Positions 1-9,701 of a stretch of DNA of 64,000 nucleotides are shown in pieces. Positions within the stretch are counted from its first letter, which is position 1. Each line of letters begins with the position of its first letter. Source of the stretch: Peltaster fructicola. Lineage: Eukaryota > Ascomycota > Dothideomycetes. Location of the stretch: the NCBI GenBank assembly GCA_001592805.2, contig CP051143.1, positions 2,356,001-2,420,000 of the forward strand, written 5' to 3'. The position numbers were made by a program, and so were the translations under genes. The notes beneath the pieces were generated by a model. That model was not told where the DNA came from. It worked only from the letters and a program-made list of their open reading frames with translations, and did not search any database.

Positions 1-442
1 GAACATGCGATCCTGATTCAATGGTTGCCAATTGCTTCAACAGAGGCGAAATCGAAATGTAGGTTGACTGTTGCGCCGCCATTGTGTAAGATGACTGAGT
101 CGTGGTGTCTGTGCTGAACGAGTGCGTGTTGCGATTTGACACTGCTTTAAACGACTGTTGTCAGGATCCCTGAATTCTTGCGACTCTTCTGCTGATCATT
201 ACGGAAGAATCGCAATGTCACAGGTTCATAAGTCGCTGTCGAGAGTAAGCATGGTTGTCTGGCCTGCATTGTAAACAATTTGATCGACAAGCAGATCCGC
301 AGTTGCGCACGAGTCATGCCGCCGGACCTGCTAATATTCCGCAGAAGGTTGACAGCAACAATGTTCCGTATCAACGCGACTGCTAGCACAAGTTTGAGCG
401 AATCCGCATCGATCGCACTCCAGCGGCACGAGGTACACGAAA

Positions 443-1402
443 ATGCCTCCTCGAATGCGCATAACGTCGTCGACGCCTCGACTCGCAACGGTACCATCAA
501 CACAATATGTCTGTCAGCAATGTCGACAAGCGTCAATGGCAGCAGCCACCACCCCTGCACCATCGAACAAGCAGATGCTGCAACCAAATCGACCGGTAGC
601 ACGGTTTCCTACTACACAACCACCTTCACACAAGCCTGCAGAGTTTCGAAAGACACAATTGCACAGACAATACCAGTCGATGCTCCGCTCGTCACCGTTG
701 ATCCTGATGTTCCAGCACAACAACCTGAAGGCAACAGAATGGGTGGGCATACAGCGAGAGATCAAAGCTGCACTTCTAAAGGTCGATGAAGAGCTGGAAA
801 AGACAGGCAACAACGTACATACAGGCACTAATGCGAAGCTTCAGGTGGTGCAGACGGGCATATTCGCTTCGGCACTGCGAGTGGTTGAATTTTGGACGCC
901 CAAGTTCGACGAGACCACCACAAAAGCATCGCCTGAGGACTACACACATGGTTTGTCAGTACAGGCGTATCGTGCAGGCAAAGACGCAACGGCCAAGCAC
1001 GGCTTGGAAGCCCTCTTATCAGGCCCGATCGCTGTGTTGGCACTTCCGGAAGTGAGTACAAAGCACGTCAAGGCTGCACTGTCTATTCTCGCCCCATCAA
1101 AGGACATCCCGGCTCCGAAGCGACGAACGAACGCGACCTACTACGATCCTGCAGTGCAAAATGGTGTACAGAAGATGATGCTCCTTGGCGCAAGGATCGA
1201 GGGCAAAGCCTTCGACTTTGAAGGTGCAAGATGGGTGGCAGGTATCGAAGGCGGTCTGGAAGGCTTGCGAGGACAGCTTGTAGCCCTGCTGAGCAGTACT
1301 GCTGCAAGCTTGACAACAACTCTAGAGTCTGCCAGTCGCAACCTGTACCTGACGATGGAGAGTCGCAAGTCCATGCTTGAAGAGGGAGAGAAAGAGCAGT
1401 GA
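443..1402 (+). CDS. MRPL11: Mitochondrial large-subunit ribosomal protein uL10m (YmL11)
   Basis: Intronless 319-residue protein. It resembles fungal mitochondrial L10-family proteins (yeast Mrpl11), part of the stalk base of the mitochondrial 54S subunit that binds the factor-recruiting stalk. The N-terminal ~60 residues are rich in Arg, Ser, Thr and Pro and nearly free of acidic residues, as expected of a mitochondrial targeting sequence. The family signature follows at about residues 68-105: a basic stretch, a segment reading SSPLILMFQHNNLKATEW, then an acidic/basic helix. The first ATG (443) follows AAA and precedes the targeting segment. The C-terminus is a charged helix ending EEGEKEQ. 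A 169-residue ORF overlapping it on the same strand is a shadow. Family assignment is firm from the central block; the targeting role is inferred from composition. Confidence 0.88.
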   Translation: MPPRMRITSSTPRLATVPSTQYVCQQCRQASMAAATTPAPSNKQMLQPNRPVARFPTTQPPSHKPAEFRKTQLHRQYQSMLRSSPLILMFQHNNLKATEWVGIQREIKAALLKVDEELEKTGNNVHTGTNAKLQVVQTGIFASALRVVEFWTPKFDETTTKASPEDYTHGLSVQAYRAGKDATAKHGLEALLSGPIAVLALPEVSTKHVKAALSILAPSKDIPAPKRRTNATYYDPAVQNGVQKMMLLGARIEGKAFDFEGARWVAGIEGGLEGLRGQLVALLSSTAASLTTTLESASRNLYLTMESRKSMLEEGEKEQ

Positions 1403-3203
1403 TGCTTCTCGTGTACTATCAATGCTGTTGATACCATTCACTTCTACACATGTATATGAAACAGGTGCACTTTCACCACATGTAGCCATACACCCAGCCG
1501 TGACGATTTCACATCTGCGGCTCTCAGTAACGCATGTAGATTCACGTTTGGCAGCGAAGTACTTCACTAGTCTTCCGACAAGATAGCGTGGCATGCCCAA
1601 GGATGAGGTCGTATAGTTGACCGGGCCTGGACGAGAGGCTGCTACAGAGCTATGTGCGACATGTAGGAAACCCGACTTTGCTCCAGCTCACTACTGCAGT
1701 CGCATAGTCTACTCCATGCTGCTTATCCTCCCTGCTGCCAATGATGCACGACTAGTATTAGAAGAAAGACAACGTCCTGCGACGCGTCTGATTCGAGCAG
1801 CACCGACGCACTAGATCCGCTCATCTCGGTGGACTCACTGCTCTTAAGGTGGTCAACAGACCTGAACACTCGATCGGGCCATTGTCATCTGGCATTGGCC
1901 GAACAAATATGAACGTATGGACATGCTCTGCCTGGCTCCTATACAAGCAACCTAGCCTGACAGAGGCTACATGGCATGAATCGTGGATCTTTGTTGAAGG
2001 TCGAGGACGATAGATCTTGTGCTATCGCGATGCGTCGTGCTCGATCATAGACCTGGTTTCCGACCAATGACGTCGTTAGCAGATCCGAATATCAGGGCAT
2101 CGTCACGACTGCGTCCTACATGCACCATACCAATCTCAGCATGCAAGTATCAACAAGCCATTCGACTCTGACAACATAGAGCCACGTGTTACTTGAGCCG
2201 TGGAAACTTCTAAGGCATGTCGACAGCGCAGAACAGTCCATGGAGTCCTTGAGTCGTCCGACATGCTTACACTTGTGCACAAACGCCTTCATGTGCCAAC
2301 GTCGTCAGTTATGAGCACAGCAGTCCGAGATGACAAAGAGCAAGGCGTCGCCTTTGGATGCGAAGTCTCGACTAAGTCCGTCAGCTCCGAGTTCATGGCC
2401 GTATGATCTCGCTGATCTTCAGCACGACGGAGGACAGGCTCAGAATAAAGCTGACGACTACACGGCTGCTTCTGCAGCTATTGGCCACGATGCCACCATG
2501 GCCGGCGAGCAATCAGCAGATAGAGAAGTGGACACTTGAATTGGTGGGATCCGCGCGGATCTGGCTGCGGTGGCAGAGGTGCCTGTCGTCCTTGTCTCAA
2601 GCAGCTCTTCTGTCAGCCTCTTGTCGGCTCCAGCCACTTTCTCCCAGGCGTCATTCTGCTAAGGCCTCATGCATGACAGACGACTGCGATCGCATTGGCG
2701 CCTGGTCAAGTTGTACCATCAAACCATCTCAGTGATCTCGATGAGTTACTGGCTGTTGGTCTGCCACGTCGGATTCGATTGCCTAGACAAGCGTCGCTGA
2801 GGTATGAGAGTATATGCTCGTGTAAGCAGCGGCTGAGGACAACGGACGCACCACGGACTCAGCTCTGATCTGCTTACACGAGCGTATACTCTCATTTCAA
2901 ACATCGCAAGCGCAAAGGAGATCGCAGATGTCGAGGACGTTGAGAATGTTAAGCTCCCGCACACATGCCGATGTTCGAAGACGTGTTCAAACTCATTGTC
3001 TGCTATATACAGGCGGAGCGTCCCGAGGCATGCCGAAGCAGCACAACGATCGACCTCACAAACGGCCACGGCCATCGTCTTTCAACCTTCCCACAAAGTA
3101 CAGCGCAATGTTAGATCTGACGCACGCCTCTCTTTAATCGCTCACACAGGCTGAAGCCACAGCCGCAAACGAAAGGCGCCGTTTCGACACACCTTTCTCA
3201 CAG
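1403..3203. other. Intergenic region with a strong inverted repeat; no firm gene
   Basis: No recognisable gene. Several short ORFs are open. The most protein-like is 2330-2539 (+, 69 codons, ATG start, Ser/Ala/Asp-rich), which could be an exon of the downstream gene, but I could not place splice sites joining it. A 26-bp inverted repeat lies at 2804-2895 (listed separately). No tRNA or transposon signature was seen. Confidence 0.4.
2804..2895. repeat. Near-perfect 26-bp inverted repeat with 40-bp spacer
   Basis: Left arm 2804-2829 (ATGAGAGTATATGCTCGTGT..) pairs with right arm 2870-2895 over 26 bp with one mismatch (TATG versus TACG), separated by 40 bp. Pairing stops sharply at both ends. 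It could fold into a long hairpin in DNA or RNA. No target-site duplication or transposase ORF is evident beside it, so a transposon (MITE) origin is not shown. Confidence 0.85.
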
Positions 3204-4070
3204 CATTCCGGAGCTTCTACAGTCTCCATCGTCTCCTTGCTGAAGGAGGAGGATGATGACTTTGCCTTGCAATATGTCAAGATGCGAGCGCTTGACGCTG
3301 CGAGGCCTGCAAATATGTTTCTTTGGCAAACGCAGCACGAGATGGACCGACTCGCAGCCTTTGCTGCTTACACTCCTGATGACGACGACAAGCGGCGTTT
3401 CGATGCATCCAGCGACTTGCAAGCAAATGCTGAGAACAACATCCGCGCAAGATGGATAGCCCAAGGTATCTGGAACGAAGACTGGGGCCAAGCCTGGGCG
3501 CAGGGCAGTAAGCGTTTGAGTGCTGCCTGGTGTAGGGAAACAGGAAGACATCAAGGTCCTTGTCCTGTGGGAGACTGGAATCGGAAAGCGACCAAGAATG
3601 ACCAAGCCGTCTGGCAGAGGCTTACTTCAATGGCCCAGAAGTCGAGTCCAGTCTTCCGCCGAGTGATCTTGGCAAACAAGCAAAAAGTCACCGACTCGTC
3701 TAGACCATACAAGCAGTTCTGTTGGCAGGTTGGCTTTCTCCATGCATTCGTAGAGAATGGCTTTAGAGACATTGAGGAGTCATGGCAGCGCACAGAAGCA
3801 TTATGGCGGGAAGAAGGCATCTGGCAGGAAAAGTGGTTGTCAGTACCTGGCGATACATGGGCTTATGAACAGCTTGAACAGGAGCAAGATCGCAGCATAG
3901 CAAAGCCGAAGGTCAGGGCTGGTGGCCTCGTTACGCAGCCGTTGCCCCCAAAGTCTCTTCCGGTGATCGAAACGCCTCGTCGATCGCGGAGGCTATTGGC
4001 ACAGCAGCAACCTGTGCTACGTCGTTCAAAGAGGATCGCGAAACGCCTCTCAGCACGAACCCAATCTTGA
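3204..4070 (+). CDS. Uncharacterised Trp-rich protein, 5' end uncertain
   Basis: An open frame of 288 codons from a good splice acceptor (pyrimidine-rich ..CTTTCTCACAG at 3203) to a TGA at 4070. The first in-frame ATG is at 3282 (MRALDAARPANM..), so either the gene starts there or an upstream exon exists that I could not place. The protein is acidic then basic, with 13 or more Trp. It carries two similar motifs, WIAQGIWNEDW and LWREEGIWQEKW, about 125 residues apart, suggesting a degenerate internal duplication. The C-terminus is strongly basic, with two RRSRRLL/RRSKRIAKR clusters that resemble nuclear localisation signals. I do not recognise the family. The gene call rests on frame length, composition and the internal repeat. 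Confidence 0.6.
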   Translation, partial: HSGASTVSIVSLLKEEDDDFALQYVKMRALDAARPANMFLWQTQHEMDRLAAFAAYTPDDDDKRRFDASSDLQANAENNIRARWIAQGIWNEDWGQAWAQGSKRLSAAWCRETGRHQGPCPVGDWNRKATKNDQAVWQRLTSMAQKSSPVFRRVILANKQKVTDSSRPYKQFCWQVGFLHAFVENGFRDIEESWQRTEALWREEGIWQEKWLSVPGDTWAYEQLEQEQDRSIAKPKVRAGGLVTQPLPPKSLPVIETPRRSRRLLAQQQPVLRRSKRIAKRLSARTQS

Positions 4071-4752
4071 CCAGAAGGGACGACGGTGACCAAACACTAC
4101 CAATGAGATACACTCCTATACTGCCATGAGTTTTCTCCTCGAACACGATCGCTACATTGTCCAGACGCAGGAGATGAGGATGCTCCCACACCACAAGAGA
4201 GCCCATTCCTCAAACGAGCAGGCCACAAACGTCTTCAGCAGAGAGCTGCCGGCTGAATGAACGCAGCCTGCAAAGAGACAATGAGCTTACAAAGAACAAT
4301 ATCAGCTTTGCGGCCCAGACTGTTCAGTTGAATTCGAAGTCGGCAAGAACAATGAACTTCAGTATCACCCTTACGCTCGTTGTAGCGAGACCGAAGAACA
4401 CTACGTTGTAGATCACAACTCCAACAAGGCACACTCAAGCGAATTCGACCAGCGCGGTTTGTTGACCTGAAAGCAGGTCTGTCATCTCTTTGTCCGTTTG
4501 GATGTCCGGCGAAGCTCGTCTATCACAAGTCAGCAGGGCATCTCTGAATTCGTCCAGACTTGCCCATCACCTTTAAAACGACGTACTGATGTACTAGAAC
4601 TTCAAGCATACACAGGCCCTAGTACGCAAGATTTAAGACCATTAGCCTGTCTTCATGTTTCCTGAGACTGGAGCATTGTCGCTGGCATAAGCAGCTCTAC
4701 TAGGATGGCTCATGGCACCGCAATGAGCGATGCCCTGGGGCAGTCTGGCATC

Positions 4753-5278
4753 TCAGATGTCCATCAGCTCCATCTTGGTCAAGTCCTGAGGGCCTTCATT
4801 CTTTTGGTATTTGAGCCGTCTTCTCGCATGGCTGATCACTTCGCAGATACTCTTGATCTGTTCCATTGGCGTTCCGACTGAGCTCCGCCCATCTACCGTG
4901 CTGGCATAGGGTTCTCCTTCAACTACACTACTGTCAGGTCCGTGTGCATGGCATAACAGGCGCTATATGAGTCTTGGCGCTGGTGTGCAGGAGGTAACTC
5001 ACATCTTGGTGGACGCCGTCGGCCAGTGTCTCGACAGGCCATGTTCCAATCTCAATCGCCCTTCGGCTGTAAGTGCTCGATGGCCGAACTCCACAAACAC
5101 ATGACCGTGGCCAATATGGCCTTTGTAGGAGGCTAGATCATGGCATGGTAGCTGTCGTGGATCGTAGCTCACAACATCGCCGTGCTTGAACCTTGACCAT
5201 ATCGTCACACATACCAGAGCGACTTTAGTCTGCATGGCGATTGCAGTACCTCGTCTCACACATTTCCTTCGTCTCCAT
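4753..5278 (-). CDS. Uncharacterised small protein of ~131 residues, three exons
   Basis: Reconstructed from three short exons: 5250-5278 (29 nt, ATG at 5278), 5003-5191 and 4753-4930. Intron 1 is 5192-5249 (donor GTACTG). Intron 2 is 4931-5002 (donor GTGAGT, acceptor CAGTAG, so position 4930 or 4927 can start exon 3). Frame is kept throughout. The product begins METKEMCETRFKHGDVVSYD, continues with a Gly/His-rich middle (GHIGHGHVFVEFGHRAL) and ends with a helical, charged tail KYQKNEGPQDLTKMELMDI. The opening FKHGDVVSYDPRQL is reminiscent of a small beta-barrel or SH3-like start, but that is only a guess. No family is recognised. Codon use and continuous protein-like reading across both junctions support it. 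Confidence 0.6.
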
Positions 5279-5623
5279 TGTGTCAAGCCTTATGCGAACG
5301 TGCGCGATTATCGATCCTATGTATGTCATCAGGCATGACAGCCTCTTGCCTGCTTGCGTAAATGTACGTCCGAAACAACATCCATCTTAATCCTTACTGT
5401 GACCACATCGACCTGACTTGTGTTGTATCATCGAGCAACCTCACGAGCCACCACCATAGCCGCACCATTTTTGACAACTGACGGTTTGTTGACCTTCTTC
5501 ATATGGTACCAAGTCTACCACTGAGAGTGGGTGAGTATTGCGAGATGAAGTCGGCGAGGAAGTGGGCCTGCGGCTGCTCTACTTTCCAGACCGCACATTC
5601 CAACCTCGACTGTGTTACAGCCC

Positions 5624-6139
5624 ATGCAAGATTATGGTATACGTACAGCGCGAAGAGTCCGTTCGGAGATGTTGACTGTGCCCAAGACAGATGGCCAGGA
5701 CCCGGAGACTGAGCGTACACAAAAGCGAGAATGGAACCGTAGCCCGTTACGACAATACTTCCCTCGCATACCAGATGCTGCACTTGAGCGACTGCTGGAC
5801 ATCTGCATCGACAAAGGCGTCACATACAATCTTTCACAGTCAAAGATATGGAACATGCGTCGATTGACTAGCATTGTGGTGGCACATGTACGCCACAACT
5901 ACTCAGACTACGATCAGCTACTGCGAGATAAGGTGGACCGGTTCGACGCTCGTTTCAGGAGTGCCGAGCAGGTGTGGACAACCCTTCGTCAGTGGTGCCC
6001 TTGGGATGACTCGAACGAGGTCCTCGAGCGCTGCGTTCGAGCGACTCTCGTCAGACCCGAAGATAGGGGAGCGGACTTCGATCCGATGGACATCGACGAA
6101 GACAGTGACGACGAGGGGGATCCCATGGACCTGTCTTGA
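5624..6139 (+). CDS. DUF2293 domain protein
   Basis: 171 residues from the ATG at 5624; a second in-frame ATG at 5669 is an alternative start, and upstream exons cannot be excluded. The core (about residues 40-115) matches the fungal DUF2293 family: FPRIPDAALERLLDICIDKG, then a helix, then the hallmark VVAHVRHNYSDYDQLL, followed by RFDARF and a Trp-containing final helix. Function is unknown; the conserved His/Arg/Tyr/Asp block (HVRHxYxDYD) is the family's fingerprint. The C-terminal 25 residues are very acidic (DPMDIDEDSDDEGDPMD), as in many nuclear fungal proteins. It is convergent with the esterase downstream, with stop codons 72 bp apart. Confidence 0.75.
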   Translation: MQDYGIRTARRVRSEMLTVPKTDGQDPETERTQKREWNRSPLRQYFPRIPDAALERLLDICIDKGVTYNLSQSKIWNMRRLTSIVVAHVRHNYSDYDQLLRDKVDRFDARFRSAEQVWTTLRQWCPWDDSNEVLERCVRATLVRPEDRGADFDPMDIDEDSDDEGDPMDLS

Positions 6140-6211
6140 TGCATGTGAGCGAACTGTTAGTCTTCAATGGATATCGACTTTGATGACGGTCGTCGTGATG
6201 CCTCCAAGACC

Positions 6212-8134
6212 TCACTCCTTCGGTCCGTTCGAAAGGCAAGTCCCGCCAGAAGCAGCTGTCGGCTCATGCTGTTCAGGTCCATTTACTTTCTGGCCCTCCT
6301 TCGTCAGAGGAAGAGCGCCCTCCATGTGCACTCTGGCTTCCTCATCCGTACGGCACTTCGACTTCAAAAACCGCTCGATACTATCCGCACTAGGTTTTGC
6401 ATGCAGCCAGACTTCATCACCAGTCTCTGGTTGTCGGCCATGTTGTTCGTCATTGTGTCGTTTCCACTTTCTGAAGAGCCTGGGACTCAGCCGGTACAGC
6501 CATTCATGCTTGATCTGAAGACGAGCAGCAATGTACTGTGTTTTCGGTCGATGCAATTGTCCCGTCGGTATCTTGTCTAGAGGACTGAGATCGCTCTCCA
6601 GAACATTCTCACTCTTGTATGCTCGATTGACCTGAGCGAGCTCTGGCGGCAGCACGTGGCTGAGGAATTCAAGACTGGCGTTGATGTTGAGGTCCAGAGC
6701 TCGCTGTGGATTTGCCACCATCTTGAGAAACAGCGAACAGACATGAGGATACAGTATCGAGAAGTCCGATTGCGAGACGTGCACTGTGCCTCGAACAGTT
6801 ACCAGCCAGGACGGCGCAGGCGAGGGCTCGGACTGTGCCTCTTCTATCAGTGAGTCTACAAGCTCGAAGTTGCTGGGCCAGTATGTAAAGGCTTCCGAGT
6901 TCAGCGCGAGCAAGGGAGCCTCGATACGGTGTTCGGGGTTCTTCTCATCAGCAGGTCGTGTACCTCCGCCCCAGATGTCGTATAATATACCTTGCGTGAA
7001 GTCCGGCCATTGGTCTGGACGTCGCAGCAGGTTAGCCACGGTTGCTGCTCCAAAACTGTGACCGCAAGCTGTTACGTTCTTCATTTGTATTCGGTCTCTC
7101 CAAACCGACCAGTCAACGTTTTCCAGACCATGCGAGCTTGACGCTGCATAGCCCTTCCGACGCAGATTTCGCTCAGCAACAAGCTGACCGTTACCAGAAT
7201 TCAAAACCTCCATGATCTTGAAGGCTTCTTCGATCTCTGCACAGCGAAGATCTATCTGAGCATTACGGAGCTCGTGATCAACACCTTTCTCGTTGTGCGG
7301 TGCAGTGTCTTTGGGGTTATCCTTCGAGAAGATATAGTCGATGATGCCGTAGCCTCGCCGCCGTTCCTCTGGCGAGTGGTCGATTGGCTCTTGTTTTACG
7401 TCACTTGCACCATTCCTCGCCTCTTCTTTTGGGTGATTGACGTACGTTCGCGGTCCAGAGCCGTCCCGATGCTCGACTGCGCACACGACGAAGCCATAGC
7501 TGGCAAACTCGCCACAGACGGACGAATACATTGTTCTCGTGCCTCCTAGACCATGGCTGAACATTATGAGAGGGAACACAGGCAGATCGGGCGCATCCTC
7601 AGGCTTCTCGCCTCGTTCGTCCTTGATACGAGCGTCTGAATCTTTCATGTCGACGGCAGGAGCCCAATGGCGCGCCAACGGTGCATTGCGGTAAGCCGGT
7701 AGCTTCGTGAACATAGCTGGCAAGAACAACGGCCAAGCCAGCCACTCAGGCAGTCCAGCAAACTTGCCATAGCCACCTGCGACACCCAACCGTGGTCGGC
7801 CGAGCCAGAGCTGTCGTGAGTACTTGCCGTTCTTGGAGGAGAGGTAGTGTGTCTCCAGCGCTGCAGGGTAGTAGATGGTCATCAGAACAGTTTCGAGTTG
7901 AAGGAGATGGTGGCCATGTCGCGAGATATGTGAGAACTGTCGAGGATTCCCCACAGGGACTTCAATCTCCATCGTGCCAACTGAGTACGGCCCTGTATAC
8001 GTTGGCAGAGCCCGAGCTGGCAAGAAGACCTTGTCTCGAAGACTTCTCGGCGCTCGAGGCTTCGGCTTCTTCGAATGCGGAGCCTTCGCAGTGAGCTCGC
8101 TACCCAAGGCTGGGTGATCCTTCTCAGGCGCCAT
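6212..8134 (-). CDS. PAF-acetylhydrolase-like alpha/beta hydrolase
   Basis: Intronless, 640 residues. It matches the fungal group of platelet-activating-factor acetylhydrolase (isoform II) proteins, serine esterases that cleave short or oxidised acyl chains from phospholipids. The oxyanion region reads FSHGLGG (~192-198) and the nucleophile elbow is GHSFG with Ser360. A likely catalytic His lies in GTVHVSQSDFSILYP further on. The N-terminus is basic and Pro-rich with no signal peptide, suggesting a cytosolic or peripheral location. The C-terminal ~120 residues are charged and extend past the hydrolase core. The ATG at 8134 is the first Met of a long open frame. Substrate is inferred only from family. 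Confidence 0.85.
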   Translation of the reverse strand: MAPEKDHPALGSELTAKAPHSKKPKPRAPRSLRDKVFLPARALPTYTGPYSVGTMEIEVPVGNPRQFSHISRHGHHLLQLETVLMTIYYPAALETHYLSSKNGKYSRQLWLGRPRLGVAGGYGKFAGLPEWLAWPLFLPAMFTKLPAYRNAPLARHWAPAVDMKDSDARIKDERGEKPEDAPDLPVFPLIMFSHGLGGTRTMYSSVCGEFASYGFVVCAVEHRDGSGPRTYVNHPKEEARNGASDVKQEPIDHSPEERRRGYGIIDYIFSKDNPKDTAPHNEKGVDHELRNAQIDLRCAEIEEAFKIMEVLNSGNGQLVAERNLRRKGYAASSSHGLENVDWSVWRDRIQMKNVTACGHSFGAATVANLLRRPDQWPDFTQGILYDIWGGGTRPADEKNPEHRIEAPLLALNSEAFTYWPSNFELVDSLIEEAQSEPSPAPSWLVTVRGTVHVSQSDFSILYPHVCSLFLKMVANPQRALDLNINASLEFLSHVLPPELAQVNRAYKSENVLESDLSPLDKIPTGQLHRPKTQYIAARLQIKHEWLYRLSPRLFRKWKRHNDEQHGRQPETGDEVWLHAKPSADSIERFLKSKCRTDEEARVHMEGALPLTKEGQKVNGPEQHEPTAASGGTCLSNGPKE

Positions 8135-8463
8135 GGTCGCCCTTCACTCGTGTCTTAGGTCTGGAAGATTGCTGAGATGCTTTATGCAGTTCAATCGCTG
8201 ATAATCCCTCTATTCACCGCCCAAACCCTGTCCAGACACGCATCCTGAAAACACAGGAGCAAGGAAAGAGCGAGGAAGAGCTCGTAACTTGTCTTGAATG
8301 TGCTATAGTATTAACGATCTCAGTTTGGTTCCGGCATTGTCGGGATATGTGGTCGTGCAACGAGCGAATGACACAACTGCTGTGAAGAATGAAAAGTGAC
8401 GTCAAAGCTATCTTGGCTCCGAGGAGACATGAGCCTCACCACCAACCATCACACTGGCATCGG

Positions 8464-8773
8464 TCAATAACTCACCAGCGCCAAGCAAATACCGCTCTGC
8501 GATGCTCGACAACACAGCTGCTCAATAACATACGCATGATGCGCGAGTGTCACTGACGGAGTGATAGCCACGAGGGCTGTCAATGTGGCGGCCACGCCTC
8601 CACCGCTAAGATCTTTCACATGCTCCGTGTGGGCCCTACCTCCACCACTCTTTGCCCTCTGGCTTTGGGACAAGTCTGCCGGTATTTGAGAACCTTGCGG
8701 CTAATCGTTCAGCTTGGCTGCATCTCCTACCAAACGATCGGGCGGGAGACACCAGATGGGTGGGAAAGAGCAT
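8464..8773 (-). CDS. Possible 90-residue protein with one hydrophobic helix
   Basis: Candidate only. Exon 8731-8773 (ATG at 8773) and exon 8464-8693 join in frame if a 37-nt intron (GTAGGA..CGCAAG) is removed; that is shorter than other introns here (43 nt or more). The product has a Ser/Arg-containing start and a Gly-rich linker (DLSGGGVAATLTAL), then a hydrophobic stretch ending AHHAYVIEQLC, which could be a membrane helix of a small mitochondrial protein. A strong donor (CTG|GTGAGT) just before the stop hints at a further exon. No family recognised. Confidence 0.25.
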
Positions 8774-9261
8774 GATAAGAGCTGGTGTATTGCTTCGTTG
8801 ACAGAGGACATCTGACTCTTGTACCTGCAGGCACAAGGATGTGTGTGGGCTCGAGCTCAAGGTAATTTGGCTGACATGGTTCGAAAGTCTATCCACCCTC
8901 CGCAGCGCGGCGTGGGTGGTATTGGCAGACAGAGACGCGCTCTTTCGGGGTCCTGTTCGTGAACGACATCTCCGTGCAATATCCAATTTTGCTTTGCTTT
9001 CCAAAGCTTCGGGGTTCTCTACGACCATCCCGGATAGCTTGTCGACAAGCGCGAGATGACACAAGCATATCGTTATCGGCGTTCGCCTCACACTACTGGA
9101 CACTACGATGGGCCGAATTGCCTAATTAGCTGAGCGCCCGTTTCTTCTGCTGCTAAGATGAAGGCCCGTAACGGTAGTCTACGCCGCGACGTCGATCGGA
9201 TGGCGACTCATCTGCTCGAGAGCGTACGATTATAGATTCACCTTGACAGCGAGTGGCTTGA

Positions 9262-9456
9262 TCAGCCTTCAATCACGCGGTTAACCCTGGTCAGTTCCTG
9301 CCGCAGCACATACGTTAGAGTCGTGAGAAGCGTTCGATCCTCCAGTACGAGCTCACGGTAGCTATCTAAGCTTTCTTCATTGCAAAGAGACTTTAGTGGG
9401 CCCTTCTCGCCCATTGTCGAAAACCTGACTCGGATAGCCCTCTTTCCTTCGAGCAT
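9262..9456 (-). CDS. Possible 64-residue small ORF
   Basis: ATG-initiated frame with protein-like composition: a basic start (MLEGKRAIRVRFSTMG) followed by a long amphipathic, Leu-rich helix (ELVLEDRTLLTTLTYVLRQ). It is not recognised as any family. It could be a real small protein or chance; no splice sites or neighbouring exons support it strongly. Confidence 0.25.
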   Translation of the reverse strand: MLEGKRAIRVRFSTMGEKGPLKSLCNEESLDSYRELVLEDRTLLTTLTYVLRQELTRVNRVIEG

Positions 9457-9701
9457 CTACCTTCCTGGCTGCATCTTCGCTGTCACGACGACGCACACGG
9501 TGCTGTGCATATTCTCCTCTCTTGACTGAGCTGGGTATGCCACCTTTGCGGAGCTCCTAGGACGCAGTGGCGCTTTCTGCTGCACGACATCACGACAACC
9601 ACCGCACCCTGGTCACTTCCCACATGCTCGCATACATACCCTGACACTTCTACCTTATTCCTTCACGACACTCCCTAGACGTACAATTATAGACGCCGAT
9701 C

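Larger units (their letters stand above)
8135..9701. other. Gene-poor interval with two doubtful short ORFs
   Basis: Between the esterase start and the ammonium transporter start. Two short minus-strand candidates are listed separately (8464-8773 and 9262-9456). The last ~200 bp (9480-9700) are CT-rich and form the likely promoter and 5' leader of the ammonium transporter. Nothing else was recognised. Confidence 0.4.

Noticed and set aside
9115-9175. tRNA-like stretch (..TTAGCTGAGCGCCC..)
   Set aside because: The rest of the tRNA pattern is missing: no matching acceptor arms and no TTCRANY T-loop at the right distance.
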